Shown: positions 1 to 7,506 of the stretch, piece by piece
How positions within the stretch are numbered: position 1 is the first letter of the stretch
Layout of the letters: every line of letters starts with the position of its first letter
Source: Bacteroidales bacterium
GTDB lineage: Bacteria; Bacteroidota; Bacteroidia; Bacteroidales; UBA932
Assembly (NCBI GenBank): GCA_017509375.1
Contig: JAFWPT010000277.1
Span: forward strand, 1 to 7,506
Direction of reading: 5' to 3'
Length of the DNA: 7,506 nucleotides
Position numbers and translations under genes: made by a program
Notes under the pieces: model-generated
The model's database searches: none
What the model saw: the letters and a program-made list of their open reading frames with translations, nothing else
Told to the model about the DNA's origin: nothing

Positions 1-2195
1 ACAGTGATGACCGCCTTGCCGGGGGCTTTGGCTGTAACGGTTCCGTCGTCGGATACTTCGGCCACGGATGTATCGCTGGAAGACCACGAAACAGCCTTAT
101 TGGATGCTGTAGAAGGACTAACGGCGACGCCGAGCTTAACAGTTTTCCCCGTCGCCAGGGTTATGTTGTGCTCACTTAAAGCAACGCTCTTTACTTCGTA
201 ATCAACGGTCACCGAGCAATCGTCGGTAAAACCGCCCTCTGCGGTAGAGACAGAAATCCTGGCAGTGCCCGGGGTCTTAGCCGTTACTACACCCTCAGGT
301 GACACAGCAGCCACATCCGGCCGGTCGGAGGTCCAGGTCAAAGATTTATTGGCAGCAGTGGAAGGCTGCACGGTAGCATTCAGTTTAACGCTCTTTCCAG
401 TATCAAGGGTAATATTATGCTCGCTAAGGGTAACGCTCTTTACCTCAAATTCTACACGGACACTGCAGATATCTGAAAAAGCGCCTTCTTTGGTTTTAAC
501 AGTAATCGTAGCTTCACCTGGAGCCTTACCGGTCACTACGCCATTGTCGGAGACAGAGGCCACGGCTGGTGCGGAACTGCTCCACTCAAGCCCCTGGTTG
601 GCAGCGTCTGCAGGATATACGGACGCGGTAAGTGTAAATGTATGCCCAGTGGAAAGAGTAATATTATGCTCGCTAAGCGTGACGTTCCTAACCTCATAAT
701 CTACCGTCACGATACACTCATCCATGTAGTCCCCCTCACGGGTTTTTACGGTAACCTTGGCGGTGCCGGGTTTCTTGGCGCTTACTATACCATCCTGTGA
801 CACCTCGGCCACATCATTTGCAGAACTAGTCCAGGCGAGGTCCTTATTGGCTGCATCTGCCGGATAAACGGATGCATGAAGTTTCATGGTGTGACCTGTA
901 GCAATGGTAATGCTGTGCTCGTCAAGCTTGACCCCTTTGACTTCAAACTCTACTTTTACAGTGCACTCATCCATGTACCCACCTTCAGCAGTCTTGACTG
1001 TAATCTTGGCGGTACCTGGAGCTATGCCGGTGATTGTGCCGTCATCGGAAACAGTAGCCACTTTGGGGGCGTCAGAAGTCCACTCAAGTTTCTTGTTCTT
1101 AGCGTTATCCGGTTTTACTGAGGCGGAAAGCTTCAAGGTCCTGCCGGTGCTTACAACGACATTATGCTCGCTTAGAGTGACTCCCTGTACCTCATAATCC
1201 ACTATGACCGTACAATTGTCTTCCTTGCCCTGATCCTCAGTACGAACCGTAATAAGCGTCTCTCCGGGAGCTATCGCGGTAATCTTGCCAGTCTCATCCA
1301 CCACAGCCACGGCTGATTTGGATGAAGTCCAGGTAAGTTTCTGATTGCTCGCATTGCTTGGATAGACGGAAGCTTCCAGAGTCCTGCTCTCATCCACTAT
1401 CAATTTCAGTTCATGCTCACTCAGAGTGACTCCCGCTACGTCGCAGGTAACTGTGACCTTACAATCAACAGACTTCCCGCCGTCATTGGATGTAGCAGTA
1501 ATCACGGCCTCTCCAGCCTTCATGGCATAGACGGTGCCATCGGTTACTTTTGCCACAGTCTCATCACTGCTCTTCCACGAAACGCTCTTATCTACAGCAT
1601 CTTCCGGCTTGATTTCAACTTCCAGGGTCTCGTGTTCCAACTCCTTGAGCTCCAGGGAATACTTATTGAGGGCGATTTCTCCCACGTGCTGTTCCACGAT
1701 GACTGCACAACTGACGCTGATGCGTCCGTCGGCCTCAGCTGTTGCAATTATTGTAGCTTTACCGGGAGCGAGAGCATTTATGGTTCCCTTAGTATCAACC
1801 GTAGCTATTGACTCGTCTGTGGACATCCAGCGCAATGCAGGATTGGTGGCGTTATCCGGGATGACATTTGCCTCAATGGAAGCCGTATCGCCCTTGTTCA
1901 AAGATATCTGCTCCGTATTCAGCGTGATGGATTTCACAGGCACATACACTTCCGGAACCGTTACGACACATTTTGCAGTATACCCGCCATCATCCGACTT
2001 CGCTGTAATTTCTGCCTGGCCGGGAGCCACGGCGCTAATTTCGCCATCGGTATTTACACGCACGACTGCCGCATCTGAACTAGACCAGAGTACAAGCTGA
2101 TTATCTGCATCGGACGGAGAAATCGTAGCGACCAGTTTATCTTTGTCTCCAATTGCTATCGTGAGAGCCGAGGCATCCAGAGTGACGCCATTGAC
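1..2195 (-). repeat. Nine tandem Ig-like domain repeats (83-residue period)
   Basis: Unit borders read from the translation, in protein order, are 2195-1938 (86 residues), 1937-1686 (84), 1685-1440 (82), 1439-1191, 1190-942, 941-693, 692-444 and 443-195 (five units of exactly 83 residues, 249 bp), then 194-1 (64 complete residues visible, cut by the window edge). Units 4 to 9 nearly all open with a V-x-L-[SD]-E-H motif and are close relatives. Units 1 to 3, nearest the membrane anchor, lack that motif and differ in length. The pattern fits growth of the array by duplication of distal units after an older, diverged base. Confidence 0.92.
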
Positions 2196-2270
2196 ATGCA
2201 CAGTCTCCTTAATGCATGAGCACAGGCTCAATACAAGGCAAAGTATAGAAGTGATTCTAAGTTTCATCAT
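1..2270 (-). CDS. Tandem Ig-like (Big_2) domain lipoprotein, 3' end beyond window
   Basis: The reading frame is open from the ATG at 2270 to the left edge (756 full codons, no stop), so the C-terminus is missing. An in-frame TGA six codons upstream (2288-2286) fixes the start at ATG 2270 or the next codon, ATG 2267. Residues 1-18 form a hydrophobic signal peptide ending in a lipobox (LCSC, Cys19), followed by Ile-Lys-Glu. I infer an outer-membrane lipoprotein, possibly exported to the surface. From residue 26 there are nine tandem domains of 82-86 residues with Big_2 hallmarks: V-x-L near the start, W-[ST]-S in the middle, V-A-x-V, D-G-x-[IV], A-P-G-x-A-x-I-T-V, and a C-x-V-x-V end strand with one Cys per domain. 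Big_2 arrays usually act as stalks or binding modules in surface proteins; the ligand is unknown. It starts 11 bases after the stop of the fimbrillin-like gene, so co-transcription is likely. A distal functional domain may lie beyond the edge. Confidence 0.93.
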   Translation of the reverse strand, partial: MMKLRITSILCLVLSLCSCIKETVHVNGVTLDASALTIAIGDKDKLVATISPSDADNQLVLWSSSDAAVVRVNTDGEISAVAPGQAEITAKSDDGGYTAKCVVTVPEVYVPVKSITLNTEQISLNKGDTASIEANVIPDNATNPALRWMSTDESIATVDTKGTINALAPGKATIIATAEADGRISVSCAVIVEQHVGEIALNKYSLELKELEHETLEVEIKPEDAVDKSVSWKSSDETVAKVTDGTVYAMKAGEAVITATSNDGGKSVDCKVTVTCDVAGVTLSEHELKLIVDESRTLEASVYPSNASNQKLTWTSSKSAVAVVDETGKITAIAPGETLITVRTEDQGKEDNCTVIVDYEVQGVTLSEHNVVVSTGRTLKLSASVKPDNAKNKKLEWTSDAPKVATVSDDGTITGIAPGTAKITVKTAEGGYMDECTVKVEFEVKGVKLDEHSITIATGHTMKLHASVYPADAANKDLAWTSSANDVAEVSQDGIVSAKKPGTAKVTVKTREGDYMDECIVTVDYEVRNVTLSEHNITLSTGHTFTLTASVYPADAANQGLEWSSSAPAVASVSDNGVVTGKAPGEATITVKTKEGAFSDICSVRVEFEVKSVTLSEHNITLDTGKSVKLNATVQPSTAANKSLTWTSDRPDVAAVSPEGVVTAKTPGTARISVSTAEGGFTDDCSVTVDYEVKSVALSEHNITLATGKTVKLGVAVSPSTASNKAVSWSSSDTSVAEVSDDGTVTAKAPGKAVIT

Positions 2271-2281
2271 ACCGGGAAAAA
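2271..2281 (-). other. 11-base intergenic gap without Shine-Dalgarno sequence
   Basis: The minus-strand sequence between the TAA of the fimbrillin-like gene (2284-2282) and the ATG at 2270 is a run of five T followed by CCCGGT. There is no purine-rich ribosome binding site, no terminator and no room for a promoter, so the downstream gene most likely depends on transcription, and perhaps translation, of the upstream one. Weak or absent Shine-Dalgarno sequences are normal in Bacteroidota. Confidence 0.6.
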
Positions 2282-4240
2282 TTATTCAGCTATACAACGG
2301 ATGGAATGGCCTTCAGCGCGGGGCTTTCCGTACTGCGTCGCATTCACGGATACATTACCGTTCTGGTCCGCCATAATTGATAAACCGTAGCTGTTGTTAC
2401 TGCTGGGAGAACATGACCAATAGAGGGCATACTGGCCGACACGCATTATTGTTCCAGAACTTGGATCCAGGAAGCCGTTCATAGGATACCAAGCCCTCTC
2501 AGTACTCTGGTCAAGGGAAAAATAAGAACCGTACTCATAAGGAGACCTATACATAGGGTACTCCGGAACATCCGTCCAGGCTTCATTATCTTTGACATGG
2601 ACCTTATTTACCACATAATATGCGTGAGGCACCCGCCACCCAGGAGGACAAGGGTCATATATGGTCTTTTGGTCAGCCCAAAGATTATTCATTGCATTAT
2701 TACGGAGCCAATTATATTCCGCCGTAACGAATGTAGTAGGATTAGCTATTGCATAATCCATAGTGGAATTTACATCGACGGCAGATACGGAACTGAAGGA
2801 ACCGGTAGTAGCAAACTGGGTACCGCCGTTTGCGGCCACGGCATAAGACTGGGCAGCTCCTGGGAACGGATCCTTGCGCCCCCACTGATAGAATAGACCA
2901 TTGCTTAAGATACTTGGCAAAGGAGACAAAGCGCCTATGTTCCTGTCAAGCATAACGCTAGGCTTGCCGGCAAGTTGCTGTGCGGTCGCCTCCGGATCGT
3001 ATCCACGGCAAACCCAAATATGCCAACTCCAGACAATCTCATCATTATGATAGGCGGCAATCAAGGCATTACCGTTGGTCATACTTGTTGGTATATCGAA
3101 ATATACAAAGCTACGATTATAAGTGACATTTCTCCCTACTATGCTTCCGGAGGCGGGGGCAGATGAGGTGTTGTTTGTTTCCCAAAGCACTGCCACACGG
3201 TCTATGGAAGTAATTTCATTGTCAGGATCATTTCCCCGTACCGTCGGGAACTTATAGGAGCCCGGAGCTGAAACTATATAGCAATTGGCAGGGCCGTTAG
3301 CCAATGACAAATCCTCTCCGTCCCTGATGGAAGCGAGCTTTTCGGGATTGTCAACATCGTTAACCATTCCAAAACGTCCCCTTCGGAAAGAAACATAAGA
3401 AGTACATACGCAAGTCTGCAACAATTGGTCGTTGCTTCCATAAAACTTCATAGTAAAACCGGAATCGAAATCTCCGGGAAGCAATACAATTGAATACTCA
3501 GTATCAGAAGTGAACGAAGTAGGAGCTCCTGATTCATCAAGAGGAGGTAACAAAGAGATAACGTTAGCAGCGACAGGAGAAGCCTCAGGTGTGAAAGAAG
3601 GATCCTCCAAAGAAGCAAGAGAAACAGTAACAGGGCCGCCGACTGTCTCGCCGGAATTACCTTCTATTGTTATTCTGCTGTAACTTGCTGCATTGCTGCC
3701 AAGAGTAAAGCAAAATCCAGCGCAAACATTATAAAAACTCATACTAAAATCCTGCCCGGAGACAGCATAAGCCTTACCTACAGCAATCATTGCAAGAGGG
3801 TCAAAGGAGCCGGGAACAGCAGTCTGGACAAGAGGCAGCTGAGTAAATATCTCATCAGACAAAGTATCTGCAGTAGCATTCGGGGTATAGGGATATAGGC
3901 CCCAGACTGCATCAGCAGTGAAATTGTCAATAGCAGGATCAGGATAGAAATCCGAAGATACTCCATCGGTCTGATGACTTATGAATTTACTATTAACTAC
4001 CGAATTTTTTTCTGGATAAAAAACACTTATAGAATCATCCTTGCTCCAAAGAACCTGGGCAAAGCTATGACTTGAGGTAAATTTCCCGAATTGAGTCTTT
4101 GTATTATAACCGCCCACATAACTTGCGTGCAATACAACAGGATCGTGAGGTCCATCAGACTGGAAAGGCAAATCTTTAACACACGATACAAGTGCAGCAA
4201 ACAGCAAAGACGCAATCAATAATGATAATCTAAAACGCAT
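2282..4240 (-). CDS. Fimbrillin/Mfa-like lipoprotein with C-terminal FISUMP domain
   Basis: A complete protein of 652 residues. The ATG at 4240 is the first possible start after an in-frame TAA (4258-4256). Residues 1-19 are a signal peptide with lipobox LVSC (Cys20), followed by Val-Lys-Asp, which suggests an outer-membrane, probably surface-exposed lipoprotein. Residues about 35-300 resemble fimbrillin-like (Mfa-like) proteins: a WSKDDSISVFYP strand at 65-76, a WGLYPY motif at 113-118 and late beta strands ending near RRGRFGMVNDV. Residues about 315-415 form a middle module starting ANCYIVSAPGSYKFP, a sequence often seen before FISUMP domains. Residues 430-652 are a Fibrobacter succinogenes major paralogous domain: LDRNIGA (431-437), GLFYQWGRKDPFPG (448-461), DPCPPGWRVP (529-538), YWSC (607-610) and SIRC (646-649). 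The biochemical role of FISUMP is not established; it is common in surface lipoproteins. This is the first gene of a likely two-gene operon with the Ig-repeat lipoprotein. It could be a fimbrial tip or accessory component, or a free-standing adhesin; no fimbrial assembly genes are visible. Confidence 0.92.
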   Translation of the reverse strand: MRFRLSLLIASLLFAALVSCVKDLPFQSDGPHDPVVLHASYVGGYNTKTQFGKFTSSHSFAQVLWSKDDSISVFYPEKNSVVNSKFISHQTDGVSSDFYPDPAIDNFTADAVWGLYPYTPNATADTLSDEIFTQLPLVQTAVPGSFDPLAMIAVGKAYAVSGQDFSMSFYNVCAGFCFTLGSNAASYSRITIEGNSGETVGGPVTVSLASLEDPSFTPEASPVAANVISLLPPLDESGAPTSFTSDTEYSIVLLPGDFDSGFTMKFYGSNDQLLQTCVCTSYVSFRRGRFGMVNDVDNPEKLASIRDGEDLSLANGPANCYIVSAPGSYKFPTVRGNDPDNEITSIDRVAVLWETNNTSSAPASGSIVGRNVTYNRSFVYFDIPTSMTNGNALIAAYHNDEIVWSWHIWVCRGYDPEATAQQLAGKPSVMLDRNIGALSPLPSILSNGLFYQWGRKDPFPGAAQSYAVAANGGTQFATTGSFSSVSAVDVNSTMDYAIANPTTFVTAEYNWLRNNAMNNLWADQKTIYDPCPPGWRVPHAYYVVNKVHVKDNEAWTDVPEYPMYRSPYEYGSYFSLDQSTERAWYPMNGFLDPSSGTIMRVGQYALYWSCSPSSNNSYGLSIMADQNGNVSVNATQYGKPRAEGHSIRCIAE

Positions 4241-4262
4241 ATTCTGTACACTATATTACACG

Positions 4263-4270
4263 CAAAGATA
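4263..4270 (-). promoter_or_regulatory. Candidate Bacteroidota -7 box for the lipoprotein operon
   Basis: On the minus strand this reads TATCTTTG, an exact match to the Bacteroidota -7 consensus TAnnTTTG, and it lies 22 bases upstream of the ATG at 4240. A -33 TTTG is not seen at the expected distance; that region is the T-rich tail of the preceding terminator. The implied 5' leader is very short (roughly 10-16 bases). The position between a terminator and a gene start supports the call, but the missing -33 element keeps it tentative. Confidence 0.5.
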
Positions 4271-4282
4271 ATAATAAAAAAG

Positions 4283-4319
4283 AAAAAAGGAGAGAAAGTT
4301 AAACTCTCTCTCCTTTTTT
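4283..4319 (-). terminator. Rho-independent terminator of the collagen-like gene
   Basis: A perfect 13-bp stem (4283-4295 pairs with 4307-4319) encloses an 11-base loop. The core is GGAGAGA / TCTCTCC, extended by A/T pairs. On the minus strand the stem is followed by a long T-rich tail (T6, C, T6). It begins 17 bases after the TAA at 4339-4337, as expected for termination of the collagen-like gene. The flanking A-run and T-run are symmetrical, so the hairpin could also work on the plus strand, although no plus-strand gene is seen here. Confidence 0.88.
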
Positions 4320-4336
4320 TTAAGTATTACGGAAGA

Positions 4337-7300
4337 TTAGTCAACCCAAGGGGTACCATCTTCGTTGTGGTTCGGATGAGCCTTGGTTCCGGTTGCCTTA
4401 ACAGTAACCTTGGCTACGCCCTCTGCCAGAGGAGCACCGTCAACCATTACAGCAACTTCAAGATTTGCGAACTTGTCTGTCTGGAGGTCAGTACCCATGT
4501 TCATCCAGTCGATACCAGCTTCATCAATCTGCTGAGTAGGAGTGGGCTCGTTGAGGGCCTGGAGCTGAGCAGTGGAATCGAAGGTCTTCAGACGGCCGCC
4601 GAAGGAGTGCTCAGTATCGAAATCATACTTGATAGCACCAAGCTCGAAGGTGATGTTCCATGCAGGATCAATAGGACCTTCAGTGAATCCGTAGGCCTCA
4701 GCAGCCTTAGTTGCATACCATCCTTCAGCTGTACCAGGAGCGGTAGCAGTCTGAGCGGTTGCAGCCCTCCATTCGAAGATCAGATTATCAGCAGCATCGT
4801 AAACACCCTTGATAATCTCATGTACCAGAGCGAAGTCATTGCAGTTACGGAAGTCACCGAGGATGACGTCGTTGAACTTGAGATTAGCCTTAAGAGCCTC
4901 GAATACCACATAGTAGTATGCACTCTTGCTCTTGTTGGCAGCATCAATACCATTGCTGTTGCAAGTCTCGGTAACCTCTACGAGGATGTCGAATCCGGTA
5001 GAAATTGCCTGGGCGTTGGCACGGACGATTTCAGGATATGCGCAGCCAGGATCCTGTGCAACCATAGCACGGAGCTGGGCAGCGGTGATATCTACATAGT
5101 ACCTTCCGTTAGGATAGAGAGCCTGACGAGCTGCCACAGTCTCGAGTTCGATATCAGGAGTGAGGACACCGGTAGTATCGGTGATGATCACATCAGCAGA
5201 GTCGAAGTTCATAATCTCGAAGCGATAGACAACATTGTCCTCATCACTAACCTTGATGTTACCATCCTTACCATAGTGCTTGAAGTGCTCGACAAATGCG
5301 GAGTTCATAGCGTTCTTGGTACCCTTGATGCGGACTGCTCCGTAAACATCGTAAGGCTTAGCATCGAAGCTATCACCAGGGTTGGCAGGATTGAGCTTAT
5401 CCTTAGTACCGAGGAGGTAGTCAGGGTTGAGAGTCCAGTCACCAAGAGTGAAGTTGTGCTGGTGTTTGCCTACGGTGTAGGAGAACTTAACAACAACACC
5501 GATGTTCTTGGTATTGTCACGTGCAGGATAGAGCACATAGACATAGTGGGTCTTGCCAAGCTCCTCAACCTCATTGTTCAGAGTGAGGGAGATGATGTTG
5601 GTACCCTGCTCCCAAGTGGTCGGGCTAGGTGCAGCAATGTCAATTGCGTTGCAGTAGTAGGTGTGGAGATCTGCAAGATCTGCAACCACAGTCTTAGGAT
5701 CGTCGAATGCAGGGCACTGTGCACCGGGTTCGATGGTGGCGCCGGCATTATCCTTGGTAAGGATGATCTTGAGGTTCTGCTCGTCTGCAAGATACTTGCT
5801 GTCAAGGTGCTGGCCGTTTACATCGACACCGGTACCGAACCATGCAGCGGACATATCAACATCCTTGTCGTTGAATACCCAAACGTTCATTTCAGTCCAG
5901 GTAACGGCCAGATTGTCGGAGTTGCCGTCAACCTTAGGTCCGTAAGGAACCCTAGGAGCGCCGGTCAAACCTTCCTCACCAGTGTAGGTAGGCTGAGAGT
6001 TGGCGTCGGGCAGATTGTCATACTCGAACTTGACATCGTGGGTAATGAATACATCCCAGCCAAGGTTAGGTGCAACCTGAGGCTCCTCAATATCCTCAAC
6101 GACCTTAACTTTGATGAAAGCGTCGGCCAGATAAATCGGGCTGTTGCCCTTCTCGAAGAAGGAACGGACATAGATGAGAGGAGTACGGTTGATAGCAGGA
6201 GAACCGAGGCTTACGAAGCTGGTGTTGACACTGAGCTTGGAGCCGTCGAGAACTACGAACTGGTTCTGGTTGGTATTCTCAGTGGAGGCAACGTAGAAAA
6301 CTTTGCTGCCATCCTTGTCGATCTTATAAAGACCGGTGCCGTCGTTGTTGGCAGTACCTGCGAACCAGAATTCATATTTGGCTTCGATACCCTGAGCAGC
6401 AACATCGGTACCTGCAGCAACAGCATAAGTCTCTACGATATCGAGGAGATCGAGAGTCTCCTTGTACTGGAGCTGAGCATGAATGTCAAATGCATCTGCG
6501 ATATCTACGAAATCTACGCGATAAGGAGAAACAGCCTGAGGAGTAGCTTTCCAATCAATCTTGTCGATGATCTGATAGTCATTATTCCTGTCGCTCTCAA
6601 GATATGTGTAGTCGGAGACGATCTTCTCAAATTCGCCGTTCTCTACATTAGCTTTCTTGGAAGTAGCTTCGAGAGCAACGATAGTGTTGTCCTGTCCGTG
6701 TGCAACGTCCTGGTCGAGAGACTCCTTAAGAGAAAGCTTAACATCGAGGAAGGAACCATCCTGAGAAACGCCTTCAACTGCGAGAAGGTTATACTCGTCG
6801 GGATCGGCAACGCTTGCCCTTGTGTAAACTTCACGGTTGATGAACTTATAGGTGTAGTCACCGGACTTCACGTTGGAAGGATTCATACGGTAGGTTGCCG
6901 TCATAGGAGCGGTAGCCATGTACTTGTTACCGGTCTGCTTGACACGCTTGAAGTTGTCATCATACAGTCTGGCCCACTGACCGTTTACATTCTGCGCCTT
7001 GTCGAGAACGCCGCCATAGAGCTCGTAAACAGTGATAACTCCGAGTCCGTCAAAGATCTCCTCGGGTACGAATGCGAGGCTCTTGAGAGGGCAGGTAGTG
7101 TTGAGGAAAATCTGTCCGTTAGGAGCACCGTCAACATAGAAGAGCTGGAGGGTTCCGTTCTCCTGATCCCAAACAGCGGTAACAGGCTTGGAGCCGTCTT
7201 CGAATACTCTCTTGACCTGCTCGGGTTCCTCGTTGCTGACAAATACGAGAACACCATTGCGCTCTTCGATTGCCCAGCTGACGCCCTGGTCGCCCTTGTC

Positions 7301-7506
7301 ACCCTTTTCGCCTTGGATGCCTTGTTCGCCCTGGTCGCCCTTTTCACCCTTTTCGCCTTGGATGCCTTGTTCGCCTTGGTCGCCCTTTTCACCCTTTTCG
7401 CCTTGGATGCCCTGGTCGCCCTTTTCACCCTTTTCGCCTCGGATGCCCTGGTCGCCCTTTTCACCCATTTCGCCTTGGATGCCCTGGTCGCCCTTTTCAC
7501 CCTTCT
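4337..7506 (-). CDS. Collagen-like repeat surface protein, 5' end beyond window
   Basis: The frame is open from the right edge to TAA at 4339-4337, giving 1055 visible residues. The Met at 7468 sits inside the Gly-X-Y tract (…GEM-GEK…) and is not a believable start, so the true start and any signal peptide lie to the right of the window. Visible residues 1-74 are 24 uninterrupted Gly-X-Y triplets followed by GVS. The next 980 residues are beta-rich, with low Cys content and no motif I can place with confidence. Several stretches end in Ig-like alternating strands, as in YVRSF…[10 protein letters not shown] (about 445-468) and [22 protein letters not shown] near the C-terminus. Linkers of the type LG-[WD]-[DWF] recur near 480, 686 and 881, suggesting about four degenerate modules of roughly 200 residues. 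No transmembrane segment, obvious secretion-type-9 tail or sorting signal closes the protein (it ends GTPWVD). Lys is mostly AAG and Asn mostly AAC in the parts I checked, unlike the two genes downstream, which hints at high expression. Most likely it is a secreted or surface fibre or structural protein; function unknown. Confidence 0.92.
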   Translation of the reverse strand, partial: KGEKGDQGIQGEMGEKGDQGIRGEKGEKGDQGIQGEKGEKGDQGEQGIQGEKGEKGDQGEQGIQGEKGDKGDQGVSWAIEERNGVLVFVSNEEPEQVKRVFEDGSKPVTAVWDQENGTLQLFYVDGAPNGQIFLNTTCPLKSLAFVPEEIFDGLGVITVYELYGGVLDKAQNVNGQWARLYDDNFKRVKQTGNKYMATAPMTATYRMNPSNVKSGDYTYKFINREVYTRASVADPDEYNLLAVEGVSQDGSFLDVKLSLKESLDQDVAHGQDNTIVALEATSKKANVENGEFEKIVSDYTYLESDRNNDYQIIDKIDWKATPQAVSPYRVDFVDIADAFDIHAQLQYKETLDLLDIVETYAVAAGTDVAAQGIEAKYEFWFAGTANNDGTGLYKIDKDGSKVFYVASTENTNQNQFVVLDGSKLSVNTSFVSLGSPAINRTPLIYVRSFFEKGNSPIYLADAFIKVKVVEDIEEPQVAPNLGWDVFITHDVKFEYDNLPDANSQPTYTGEEGLTGAPRVPYGPKVDGNSDNLAVTWTEMNVWVFNDKDVDMSAAWFGTGVDVNGQHLDSKYLADEQNLKIILTKDNAGATIEPGAQCPAFDDPKTVVADLADLHTYYCNAIDIAAPSPTTWEQGTNIISLTLNNEVEELGKTHYVYVLYPARDNTKNIGVVVKFSYTVGKHQHNFTLGDWTLNPDYLLGTKDKLNPANPGDSFDAKPYDVYGAVRIKGTKNAMNSAFVEHFKHYGKDGNIKVSDEDNVVYRFEIMNFDSADVIITDTTGVLTPDIELETVAARQALYPNGRYYVDITAAQLRAMVAQDPGCAYPEIVRANAQAISTGFDILVEVTETCNSNGIDAANKSKSAYYYVVFEALKANLKFNDVILGDFRNCNDFALVHEIIKGVYDAADNLIFEWRAATAQTATAPGTAEGWYATKAAEAYGFTEGPIDPAWNITFELGAIKYDFDTEHSFGGRLKTFDSTAQLQALNEPTPTQQIDEAGIDWMNMGTDLQTDKFANLEVAVMVDGAPLAEGVAKVTVKATGTKAHPNHNEDGTPWVD
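7283..7506 (-). repeat. Collagen-like Gly-X-Y tract with 36- and 45-bp units
   Basis: In protein order, after a partial KGEK, there are three 12-residue units of the type [12 protein letters not shown] (one with Met and one with Arg substituted), two 15-residue units of the type [13 protein letters not shown][ED]K, and a closing GDQG. The X position is always Glu, Asp or Ile and the Y position Lys, Gln, Arg or Met. There is no proline. Lys-Gly-Glu and Lys-Gly-Asp steps are known to stabilise collagen triple helices by interchain salt bridges, so trimer formation is plausible. The DNA units are almost identical, so the tract is prone to length change. It continues beyond the window. Confidence 0.93.

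Noticed and set aside
265..2100. Several plus-strand open frames (265-699, 904-1197, 1413-1811, 1534-2100) with similar repeated peptides
   Set aside because: They lie opposite the Ig-repeat gene, and their repetition is the antisense image of its 249-bp repeats. The minus frame is unbroken for 756 codons, with a signal peptide and recognisable domains.
2597..3166. Plus-strand frames at 2597-2896 and 2975-3166
   Set aside because: Both are antisense to the conserved FISUMP and middle modules of the fimbrillin-like lipoprotein and show no signal or domain of their own.
4283..4319. Inverted repeat near a promoter, considered as a phase-variation site for the surface operon
   Set aside because: The arms are too close (11-base loop) and end in T-rich runs, so a terminator explains them fully. 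No matching second copy and no recombinase gene are visible.
7466..7468. ATG at 7468 as the start of the collagen-like gene
   Set aside because: The frame continues upstream with further Gly-X-Y residues to the window edge. This Met merely replaces Lys in one repeat, and no signal peptide follows it.
6985..7500. Minus-strand frame encoding a Lys/Arg/Ala-rich repeat resembling a histone H1-like tail
   Set aside because: It is the shifted frame of the Gly-X-Y tract and the following sequence, and its repeats come from the same DNA units. The collagen frame is open for 1055 residues and far better supported.
7283..7506. Short direct repeats that could be taken for a CRISPR array
   Set aside because: The 36- and 45-bp units are contiguous, keep the reading frame, encode perfect Gly-X-Y triplets and have no unique spacers.

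Overview
The window reads as part of a chromosome of a gut- or rumen-type Bacteroidales bacterium (phylum Bacteroidota). The reasons are a fimbrillin-like lipoprotein with a C-terminal Fibrobacter succinogenes major paralogous (FISUMP) domain, Bacteroidota-style lipoproteins whose lipidated Cys is followed by Lys-acid, a TAnnTTTG-type promoter box, and starts without a clear Shine-Dalgarno sequence. The genus cannot be fixed from this sequence.

All three genes lie on the minus strand, so transcription runs from right to left. (1) 7506-4337 is a large surface or secreted protein whose 5' end is outside the window. It opens with a proline-free collagen-like Gly-X-Y tract, followed by about 980 residues of beta-rich sequence that I cannot assign to a family. 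(2) 4319-4263 is a short intergenic region with a strong rho-independent terminator followed at once by a candidate promoter. (3) 4240-2282 is a complete 652-residue lipoprotein with a fimbrillin/Mfa-like N-terminal half and a FISUMP C-terminal domain. (4) After an 11-base gap, 2270-1 is a second lipoprotein made of at least nine tandem bacterial Ig-like (Big_2) domains of about 83 residues. It runs off the left edge without a stop. It is open across its whole visible length and should not be mistaken for non-coding DNA.

Genes 3 and 4 look like one two-gene operon of probably surface-exposed lipoproteins. Gene 1 is a separate, upstream unit that seems tuned for stronger expression, judging by codon choice. 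Together they look like a cell-surface or adhesion locus: a fimbrillin-like protein, a long Ig-domain stalk and a collagen-like fibre protein. No enzyme, RNA gene, mobile element, CRISPR array or origin was seen. I see no defence system or clearly new system. The most unusual points are the architecture of the collagen-like protein and the two-domain alternation in the Ig array.
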